The position numbers and the translations under genes were made by a program. This document shows positions 1-4,813 of a stretch of DNA of 6,495 nt, piece after piece. Source of the stretch: Desulfovibrio sp. UBA2564 (GTDB lineage: Bacteria > Desulfobacterota > Desulfovibrionia > Desulfovibrionales > Desulfovibrionaceae). The notes below the pieces were generated by a model. The model worked only from the letters and a program-made list of their open reading frames with translations. It was not told the DNA's origin and ran no database searches. Every line of letters begins with the position of its first letter. Position 1 is the first letter of the stretch. The DNA is taken from the NCBI GenBank assembly GCA_002340305.1, contig DDLU01000105.1:1-6495 (forward strand). The letters are read 5' to 3'.

Positions 1-66
1 ATCAAAAAGCGCAATAGCGCATCAAAATTAAGCCCCGCAGGGCCGCCGGAGGCATCCGTGGCACGG
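1..66. repeat. Repeat-like GC-rich leader upstream of the Fe-S gene
   Basis: This stretch holds two small inverted repeats, GCGC-AATA-GCGC at 9-20 and GCCC-CGCA-GGGC at 32-43, a 7-bp direct repeat ATCAAAA at 1-7 and 21-27, and an interrupted palindrome CCGTG-G-CACGG at 56-66. Frame 1 is open from base 1 to a TGA at 85-87 that overlaps the next start as GTGA. Its translation is low-complexity and basic and matches no family I know. The GCCTCCGGCGGC core (minus strand) resembles short elements I recall between genes in Desulfovibrio genomes. I favour a dispersed intergenic repeat over the tail of an upstream gene, but only a genome comparison can decide. Confidence 0.35.
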
Positions 67-69
67 CGT

Positions 70-75
70 AGGAGG
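70..75 (+). promoter_or_regulatory. Strong ribosome binding site for the Fe-S protein
   Basis: A perfect AGGAGG lies 8 nt before the GTG at 84. This spacing favours the GTG start over the in-frame ATG at 102, whose distance from the site is too great. Confidence 0.85.
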
Positions 76-83
76 CATATAAA

Positions 84-899
84 GTGAAAGTATTACGTAA
101 GATGATTTCTATAGACGAGGAACTTTGTGACGGTTGCGGTCAGTGTGTACCGGGCTGTGAGGAAGGCGCGTTGCAGATTATTGACGGCAAGGCCATGCTT
201 GTAGCTGAAAAGTACTGTGACGGCTTGGGCGCATGTCTGGGCGAATGTCCCACTGGAGCGCTCAAGGTTATCGAAGTGGAAGCTGATGATTTTGATCCTG
301 AGGCTGTTAAGGAACTGCTGACCGAACAGGGCCGCGACATTCCTACTCATATGCCTGACCCCGAGAGTTTGCATCTGTATAAGTCTGCTGCCAAGCCTGC
401 AAGCGGTGGTTGTGGCTGTTCCGGTTCCAGAATTGAAGTTTTTGCTCCAACTGCTTCTCCCTGCCGGCAGGCTAATGTGCCTACTGATGCAGAAGCCGGT
501 CCCTCCCAGTTGACCCATTGGCCGATCCAGATTCGTCTGGTGCCTGCGGATGCCCCTTTCCTTAAGGGGGCTGACCTGCTGCTGACAGCGGACTGTGTTG
601 CGGTTTCCATGCCGGGTTATCATGAAAGGTTCTTGCCCGGTAAGAAGGTACTCATGGGCTGTCCAAAGTTTGACGACGTGCAGATGTACGTTCAGCGTCT
701 GACCGAAATTTTCACTGTGAGCGGCATCAAGTCCGTCACAGTGCTGGAAATGGAAGTGCCCTGTTGCTCCAACTTCAGCAGAATTGTTGCTACCGCACTT
801 AAGCAGGCTGGGGCTGATATTCCCACAGAAAAGATTATTGTAAAGCGTACCGGTGAAATCAAGGCCAGGGTTGCACTTGATCAGCATGTACCGCTCTAG
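84..899 (+). CDS. Ferredoxin-like iron-sulfur protein with a conserved C-terminal cysteine domain
   Basis: This is a 271-residue cytoplasmic protein with a GTG start and no signal peptide. Residues 8-60 form a bacterial two-cluster ferredoxin domain. The first motif is a complete Cx2Cx2Cx3C (C15, C18, C21, C25) followed by the usual EGAL. In the second (C45, L48, C51, C55-Pro) the second cysteine is Leu, so this site may hold a 3Fe-4S cluster or a 4Fe-4S cluster with another ligand. A linker carries a Gly-rich C110-G-C112 pair. The C-terminal half has further cysteines at 171, 193 (MGCPKFDD) and 227-228 (MEVPCC), a pattern I recognise from uncharacterised '4Fe-4S binding proteins' of anaerobes. 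Similar genes are found next to the hybrid cluster protein gene hcp in some sulfate reducers (called frdX there); no hcp is visible here, so that link is a guess. An electron-transfer role is likely, partner unknown. Confidence 0.85.
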   Translation: MKVLRKMISIDEELCDGCGQCVPGCEEGALQIIDGKAMLVAEKYCDGLGACLGECPTGALKVIEVEADDFDPEAVKELLTEQGRDIPTHMPDPESLHLYKSAAKPASGGCGCSGSRIEVFAPTASPCRQANVPTDAEAGPSQLTHWPIQIRLVPADAPFLKGADLLLTADCVAVSMPGYHERFLPGKKVLMGCPKFDDVQMYVQRLTEIFTVSGIKSVTVLEMEVPCCSNFSRIVATALKQAGADIPTEKIIVKRTGEIKARVALDQHVPL

Positions 900-945
900 G
901 ATTAATAAAAGAAGTCTTCATCTACCTCCTTTGACTATATAAGCC

Positions 946-986
946 GAAACGGGGCATCTCCATATTGGTTGGAGATACCCCGTTTC
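946..986. terminator. Hairpin terminator between convergent genes
   Basis: The arms 946-961 and 971-986 pair at 15 of 16 positions (one C-A mismatch at 955/977) around a 9-nt loop. The hairpin lies 46 nt past the stop of the Fe-S gene and 20 nt past the stop of the convergent lipoprotein gene, so it probably ends both transcripts. The T-runs on either side are short and broken, so efficiency cannot be judged from sequence. Confidence 0.8.
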
Positions 987-1006
987 TATTATGGAACTTG
1001 TTTTGT

Positions 1007-1675
1007 TTAATTCATAATATCCTGCTCGAAACCGGGCTGGGTATGAAGCTGGTCAGGAGCGTAGTGGAGGTGCTGTGCGGAATCTTTCTTTTCCATTGGC
1101 CCGGAAGTGTTGACCATGGGGTAAATATCCGGATCTTCCTTTATGGGTAGCAGTGATTTGGTCTTTGAATTGAGCGGTACGGTCCAGTCCCATGCTCCGA
1201 GTATCTCACCGTCAGCAACAGTTGAAACCGCGGCGGTTACGAAAATTTGTTGCTTTCCAACTGAGTATGCTCCGGCGAGTACACATTTTTCCGGCGGAGG
1301 CAGGTCTTCATCAAGTGCAGCCATGGGAAAGCGGGAACTGTCAGCAACGATGGCGAATCCTTTCTGTCCAATACGTGAAGCGACCTGTTCGGTGAGGACC
1401 TTGGCAAAATCGGTTTGCAGGGTGCTGCCGCGCAGGCGAAACATGGTTACAGTAATGGGGGAACCCGGGGGTAAACTTTCTTCAAGCTGGTAGGATATTT
1501 CATCCCCGGCCTTGTAGTTCAGCTCAACCATGGGAGTGTTGTCTTCTTTGAAGAACGGTCCGGTCGTGGGCCGTTTACCGAGGTAATCCAAGGTCCGTTC
1601 CTTATACGATCCGCATGCACTGAGGGCTAGAAGTGCGGTAAGTGCCAGTATCAAGCTGATTGTTCTGCCTTTCAT
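1007..1675 (-). CDS. FlgO-like outer-membrane lipoprotein
   Basis: This 222-residue protein has a classic lipoprotein signal: a basic start (KGR), a hydrophobic stretch at about residues 6-18, and lipobox L18-S-A-C21. Cys21 would be lipidated and position +2 is Gly, which favours sorting to the outer membrane. Residues about 55-170 resemble the FlgO domain: a helix with TDFAKVLTEQVASRIGQKGF, then CVLAGAYSVGKQQIFVTAAV and a DGEILGAWDWTVPL strand pair. FlgO of Vibrio is an outer-membrane lipoprotein needed for normal flagellar motility; I assign family membership by pattern only. The tail after 175 is polar and proline-containing with no recognised domain. The start is supported by an AGGGA 6 nt upstream and a promoter at 1706-1734. 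The gene lies beyond the purine phosphorylase gene on the same strand but appears to be transcribed separately. Its nearness to motAB fits a motility role but does not prove it. Confidence 0.75.
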   Translation of the reverse strand: MKGRTISLILALTALLALSACGSYKERTLDYLGKRPTTGPFFKEDNTPMVELNYKAGDEISYQLEESLPPGSPITVTMFRLRGSTLQTDFAKVLTEQVASRIGQKGFAIVADSSRFPMAALDEDLPPPEKCVLAGAYSVGKQQIFVTAAVSTVADGEILGAWDWTVPLNSKTKSLLPIKEDPDIYPMVNTSGPMEKKDSAQHLHYAPDQLHTQPGFEQDIMN

Positions 1676-1705
1676 GAAAGTTCCCTGTTTTTAAATATGA
1701 GCAAT

Positions 1706-1734
1706 ATTGTAAGGGTTTGCTGACGCTAAATCAA
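1706..1734 (-). promoter_or_regulatory. Sigma70-type promoter for the FlgO-like lipoprotein
   Basis: Read on the minus strand, TTGATT (1729-1734) and TACAAT (1706-1711) are separated by exactly 17 nt, matching 4/6 and 5/6 of the consensus boxes. Transcription would start near 1699, giving a leader of about 25 nt before the ATG at 1675. It lies downstream of the hairpins that follow the phosphorylase gene, consistent with an independent transcript. Confidence 0.65.
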
Positions 1735-1744
1735 ATGCAATGAA

Positions 1745-1796
1745 AATGCCACGGAAGAAAAATGGCACTTATACGGTCTCTTGTCTCCGTGGCATT
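1745..1796 (-). terminator. Hairpin downstream of the purine phosphorylase gene
   Basis: AATGCCACGGA (1745-1755) and TCCGTGGCATT (1786-1796) form a perfect 11-bp stem with a 30-nt loop. On the minus strand the stem ends in GGCATTTTCATT, a short T-rich tail. The long loop is unusual for a rho-independent terminator, so it may be one of a pair with the hairpin at 1826-1857. Confidence 0.5.
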
Positions 1797-1825
1797 CTTG
1801 TTCTCAACATCGAAATAGGGCAGAT

Positions 1826-1857
1826 ACAGCCGGGAAAATGGCACCCCGGTTAGCTGT
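1826..1857 (-). other. Imperfect GC-rich hairpin just after the purine phosphorylase stop
   Basis: Read on the minus strand, ACAG and CCGGG pair with CCCGG and CTGT, with a 4-nt bulge (CTAA) in the left arm and a loop of about 10 nt. It starts three bases after the phosphorylase stop codon. No proper T-run follows, so it may protect the 3' end of the mRNA or act together with the hairpin at 1745-1796. Confidence 0.4.
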
Positions 1858-1859
1858 CG

Positions 1860-2687
1860 CTATCCCAGACGGGAAATAATTTCTCGAATAAGTTCGGACA
1901 TTGCTGCGGAAGATTTAGCGGCCTGTTCAATTACAGCCTCATGGGTGGTTTCATCCATGCAGTCGGGCAGGTTCTTGTTGGTAAGGCATGATATGCCCAT
2001 GACATTTATGCCCATGTGTACGGCGGCAATTGCTTCAATGGCAGTGGACATACCTACTGCATCTGCGCCTAGTCGTTTGAGCATGCGGGTTTCCGCCGGG
2101 GTTTCAAGTTGCGGACCGTTTACCTGTACGTAAACACCGCGCTCAAAACGAATTCCCTTGTCGGCAGCAGCTCGCATGGCTATGGATTGCAATCCCTCGG
2201 AGTAGACTTTGCTCATGTCCGGGAAACGGACTCCCCAATTATCGTGATTGTATCCGGTCAGCGGGGATTGTCCGGTGAAATTTATCTGGTCGGTGATCAG
2301 CATGAGATCTCCGGCATCGAATTGGGGATTAATTGCCCCGGCTGCATTGGTGATGATCATTCTTTCTAAACCAAGTTCACCCATAATGCGGACTTGGGTG
2401 CAGGCTTGGGCTGCGGTGTACCCTTCGTAGAGATGAAATCTCCCGCTGAATACAAGTACCGGTTTTTCTTCCATAAAGCCGTAGATAATGCTGCCGGAGT
2501 GCCCTTTGACAGTGGATTGGGGAAAACCGGGGATTTCGGAGTAGGGAATTGTTATGGCGGAGTCGAGTTCAGTGATGGCTTCGCCAAGGCCTGAGCCGAG
2601 AATTATCCCGGTGGCTGTGGCTTGAAAATTTTCTATCTTTTCTAGTATATGCCTGCTAATAGTAAGGGTAGATTCCGGGGAGGTCAT
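1860..2687 (-). CDS. punA: Purine nucleoside phosphorylase, trimeric PNP/MTAP family
   Basis: This cytoplasmic enzyme cleaves purine (deoxy)nucleosides with phosphate to free base and (deoxy)ribose-1-phosphate in purine salvage. The 275-residue length is normal for the trimeric class. By alignment from memory with human PNP, the visible active-site residues are S32 in GSGLG, H63 in GHSG, R83 and H85 in the SGRFHLYEGY phosphate/ribose loop, N114-A-A-G, E195 in QLETPAE, M213 in DAVGMST, N237 in CLTNKN and H249. The Glu plus Asn pair (human E201, N243) indicates preference for 6-oxopurines such as inosine and guanosine rather than methylthioadenosine. The ATG at 2687 is the first possible start: upstream in frame there is no ATG, GTG or TTG outside TTA codons before a stop near 2771. 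No clear ribosome binding site precedes it. The gene is divergent from motA. The symbol follows common usage for this class and is not unique. Confidence 0.95.
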   Translation of the reverse strand: MTSPESTLTISRHILEKIENFQATATGIILGSGLGEAITELDSAITIPYSEIPGFPQSTVKGHSGSIIYGFMEEKPVLVFSGRFHLYEGYTAAQACTQVRIMGELGLERMIITNAAGAINPQFDAGDLMLITDQINFTGQSPLTGYNHDNWGVRFPDMSKVYSEGLQSIAMRAAADKGIRFERGVYVQVNGPQLETPAETRMLKRLGADAVGMSTAIEAIAAVHMGINVMGISCLTNKNLPDCMDETTHEAVIEQAAKSSAAMSELIREIISRLG

Positions 2688-2796
2688 AGGGTGTTTTACT
2701 CGTTGGTTCGGGTTTAATGTACGGATGGTGCATGGTGTTGCGCCATGTTTTTTTATCTTCCGTTTTAACTAGTAACTTAAAAGAGAACGGGATTCT
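2688..2796. promoter_or_regulatory. Divergent intergenic region between the phosphorylase gene and motA
   Basis: This 109-bp region must drive both divergent genes. It contains a 17-bp inverted repeat at 2731-2747 (CATGGTG-TTG-CGCCATG, 7 pairs counting one G-T) followed by a run of seven Ts at 2748-2754. The repeat could be an operator for either gene. I see no promoter with two good boxes at proper spacing on either strand, so the flagellar or housekeeping sigma factor used cannot be named. Confidence 0.35.
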
Positions 2797-3549
2797 ATGG
2801 ATTTTTCCACTTTAATCGGGATGCTGGTCGGGCTTTCCCTAGTTGTCGGAGCTATTTTTATCGGCGGGGCAGTTGATGTTTTTGTCAACATTCCCGGTAT
2901 GATGATTGTTATCGGTGGGACTTTGGCCTCCATTTGTGTTGCTTTTCCGTTTGAGGAAGTTATTCAGGCCATGATCGCCGGATTCAAGGCTTTTTCATCC
3001 AGAAAGGTCAAAGTCAACGAAGTTGTAAATATCATGGTCAAGGTTGCTGAAATCAGCCGTCGTGAAGGTCTGATCGCTCTTGAAAATGTGCAGACGGAAA
3101 ACGTTGTTTTACGCAAGTCCTGCCAGTTGATTGCTGATAACGCTGACCCTGAACTCATTCGTGCCACTTTGCAGATTGAAATTTCAGCCATGAAAAGACG
3201 GCATAAGATTGCGCAGGATGTATATAAACGTCTGGCTGGGCTCGCTCCCGCCTTCGGGATGCTCGGAACCCTGATCGGTCTGGTTCAGATGCTTTCCAAT
3301 TTGCAGGATCCCGCATCAATCGGTCCGGCAATGGCGGTTGCTATTTTGACTACATTTTACGGTTCGTTGCTGGCGACTCTTCTTTTTATTCCCATCGGTG
3401 CCAAGCTCAGGGCCAGAACATTGCAGGAACAGCTGCATCTTGAGATTATTTTCGAGGGTGCCAAATCTATCCTTGAGAACAACAACCCCCGTCTGGTTTA
3501 CGAGAAGCTTTCTTCTTTCCAGGCACCCAGAGACAGAAGTGGGGATTAA
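2797..3549 (+). CDS. motA: Flagellar stator protein MotA (PomA-like class)
   Basis: MotA is the inner-membrane ring of the stator that surrounds MotB and converts ion flow into torque on FliG. The 250-residue length fits the short PomA/MotP class rather than the roughly 295-residue E. coli MotA. Four membrane segments are visible at about 5-25, 33-50, 148-168 and 177-198. The cytoplasmic loop carries R88, R89 and E96, at the numbers of the FliG-facing charged residues of Vibrio PomA. P151 and T158 in the third segment and T185-T186 in the fourth match the residues lining the PomA sodium site, so I infer a sodium-driven motor; E. coli MotA has Ala in place of T158. The start has modest purine-rich sequence (AAGAGAACGGGA) at 2781-2792. 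motB follows after three bases, so the two are surely one transcript. Confidence 0.95.
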   Translation: MDFSTLIGMLVGLSLVVGAIFIGGAVDVFVNIPGMMIVIGGTLASICVAFPFEEVIQAMIAGFKAFSSRKVKVNEVVNIMVKVAEISRREGLIALENVQTENVVLRKSCQLIADNADPELIRATLQIEISAMKRRHKIAQDVYKRLAGLAPAFGMLGTLIGLVQMLSNLQDPASIGPAMAVAILTTFYGSLLATLLFIPIGAKLRARTLQEQLHLEIIFEGAKSILENNNPRLVYEKLSSFQAPRDRSGD

Positions 3550-3552
3550 GTC

Positions 3553-4305
3553 ATGGATGATGAACTTCTGAAAGGTTCCCTGCTGGTTGATGATGATGAC
3601 GGCGATGAGGATGATTCGAATGAGTGGATAACCACCTTTGCGGATTTATCCATGCTTTTGCTGGTCTTTTTCATCTTGCTTTATTCCATGTCTGAAATTG
3701 ATGCCAAGAAGTTTGATATGACTTTCCAGTCTGTCAGCAAATCAATCAGCGGTAAGCTGCAGAAGATCGCTACCAGCAAGGTCTCCCGCGAAGAGGCCGG
3801 GGCTATTCTCAATCAGGTTGTCACCCGCAGGCAGATTATCAAGGCCCAGCGCAAGGTCTTTGAAGATGTGAAATATCTTCAAACAACCAAGGGTGTGGAA
3901 GGGATTATGAGTGCTAAGTTCGAAGAAGGAAAGATTACCATCAAACTGCCTTCGGATGTGCTTTTTAATTCCGGACAGGTAACGCTGAGCAAGAGAGGGC
4001 GGGGTGCGGTAAAAGCCTTGAGAAATTTTTTCATCAGCCATCCCGACCAGTATATTAATATCAAAGGATATACGGACGATACCCAGCCCAGCAGTAAGAG
4101 CAGGTTGAAGGATAACTGGGAAATTTCATCTTTGCGTGCAGTAAATGTGCTACGTTATCTTATGAAATTGGGAATTAAACCGAACAGGCTTACAGCCACC
4201 GGTCTTGGGGAAATGGATCCCTTGGTACCGAATAATTCCAAGCGCAATCGGCAGCGTAACCGTCGTGTTGAGTTCGTTCTGGATAAGATTATGACCGGAC
4301 CTTAG
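3553..4305 (+). CDS. motB: Flagellar stator protein MotB
   Basis: MotB is the ion-carrying and peptidoglycan-anchoring half of the stator. The 250-residue protein begins with an unusually acidic cytoplasmic tail (D13-D21 is nearly all Asp/Glu), then W25-ITTFAD31 leads into a single membrane helix (about 31-46). D31 is the ion-binding aspartate of the family. Residues about 48-66 correspond to the periplasmic plug region that keeps inactive stators closed. The C-terminal OmpA-like domain (about 125-245) shows LFNSGQ, IKGYTDD, SLRAVNVLRYL and the NRQRNRRVEF signature that binds peptidoglycan; the usual GHTD is GYTD here. The start lies 3 nt after motA's stop, with GGGGA at 3541-3545 as ribosome binding site, so translation is probably coupled. 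Confidence 0.95.
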   Translation: MDDELLKGSLLVDDDDGDEDDSNEWITTFADLSMLLLVFFILLYSMSEIDAKKFDMTFQSVSKSISGKLQKIATSKVSREEAGAILNQVVTRRQIIKAQRKVFEDVKYLQTTKGVEGIMSAKFEEGKITIKLPSDVLFNSGQVTLSKRGRGAVKALRNFFISHPDQYINIKGYTDDTQPSSKSRLKDNWEISSLRAVNVLRYLMKLGIKPNRLTATGLGEMDPLVPNNSKRNRQRNRRVEFVLDKIMTGP

Positions 4306-4336
4306 GCTGTGATTTCAGATAGTTGGAAATAGAATT

Positions 4337-4370
4337 CACTCTTAAAAATAAGTGCTTTATTTTTAGGGTG
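4337..4370 (+). other. A/T-rich hairpin after motB, possible terminator
   Basis: TAAAAATAA (4343-4351) pairs with TTATTTTTA (4357-4365) around a 5-nt loop, and the stem continues to CAC/GTG at its base (4337-4339 with 4368-4370) past one bulged T and one G-T pair. It begins 31 nt after the motB stop. The right arm is T-rich, but no T-run follows the stem, so it may terminate motAB only partly or stabilise its 3' end. Confidence 0.45.
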
Positions 4371-4401
4371 CGATGTCAGGACTATGTTTAGGAATCAACG
4401 A

Positions 4402-4411
4402 CAAACGTTTG
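4402..4411. promoter_or_regulatory. Ten-base palindrome upstream of the PilZ gene
   Basis: CAAACGTTTG is a perfect palindrome 18 nt before the PilZ start, adjacent to the ribosome binding site. It could be an operator half or full site, but such short palindromes also occur by chance and no convincing promoter boxes flank it. Confidence 0.2.
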
Positions 4412-4429
4412 ATTTAACCGGAGAGAAGA

Positions 4430-4795
4430 ATGGAGATTTCATTCGAAAGTAGTTCGTCCAGAGGTGCATTCCGGACAAGTATTCCGGGATTGGCTCTTAG
4501 GATTGAAGGACACCCTTCTATTTACAGTGTGAAGGATTTTAGTGTTAACGGTCTGGCTTTTGCGGCTGGTGATGGAATTTTCAAGGTTGACCAGCAGTTT
4601 AAAGTCGATTTTATTCTTGGCAAAAAAGATTTGCTGACCGGGCTGGAGATCAAGATTGTACGTGACATCGGTAAAGGGCTGATGGGTTGCATCTATGTTG
4701 ATCTGGATAAGTATCAGGAAGCACGTCTTGATAAACTGGTGCTTGAAGTCCAGAAGCGTATGATTAAGTTGCGCAAGAAAAAAGGCGCATCCTGA
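4430..4795 (+). CDS. Single-domain PilZ protein, predicted c-di-GMP receptor
   Basis: This 121-residue cytoplasmic protein is essentially one PilZ domain. Both nucleotide-binding motifs are present: R11-G-A-F-R15 (RxxxR) and D36-F-S38-V-N-G41 (DxSxxG), about 20 residues apart as expected. Later strands (FKVDFILGKKD, GLEIKIVRDIGKGLMGCIYVDL) complete the barrel, and a helix rich in Lys and Arg ends the protein (KRMIKLRKKKG). No output domain is attached, so it should act by binding a partner when loaded with c-di-GMP. The start has GGAGAG at 4420-4425. It lies 124 bp after motB but only 18 bp before the biotin carboxylase gene, so it looks like the first gene of that transcript. Two partners are plausible, the flagellar motor (as with YcgR) or the carboxylase; the sequence cannot choose between them. 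Confidence 0.85.
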   Translation: MEISFESSSSRGAFRTSIPGLALRIEGHPSIYSVKDFSVNGLAFAAGDGIFKVDQQFKVDFILGKKDLLTGLEIKIVRDIGKGLMGCIYVDLDKYQEARLDKLVLEVQKRMIKLRKKKGAS

Positions 4796-4803
4796 TTCGG
4801 GCC

Positions 4804-4807
4804 GGTG
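4804..4807 (+). promoter_or_regulatory. Weak ribosome binding site deciding a GTG start
   Basis: GGTG lies 6 nt before the GTG at 4814. A TGA in the same frame at 4808-4810 excludes any start further upstream, so this GTG is the longest possible start and lies directly before the conserved KVLIANRGEI beginning. Confidence 0.5.
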
Positions 4808-4813
4808 TGAGCA

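Noticed and set aside
93..887. A 264-codon minus-strand open frame opposite the Fe-S protein gene
   Set aside because: The plus strand has a perfect ribosome site and clear ferredoxin motifs; the antisense frame resembles no protein family and is a shadow of the coding strand's codon pattern.
2109..2369. Plus-strand open frames within the phosphorylase gene
   Set aside because: They overlap a complete enzyme with all active-site residues on the minus strand and lack family features.
2726..2741. Possible sigma54 promoter (TGGTGC then TTGC) before motA
   Set aside because: The GG and GC elements are one base too far apart (six bases instead of five between the two conserved blocks), and sigma54 spacing is strict.
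4343..4365. The A/T hairpin after motB as a riboswitch or small RNA
   Set aside because: It is a simple stem-loop with no conserved junction or aptamer elements; a 3'-end or weak terminator role explains it.
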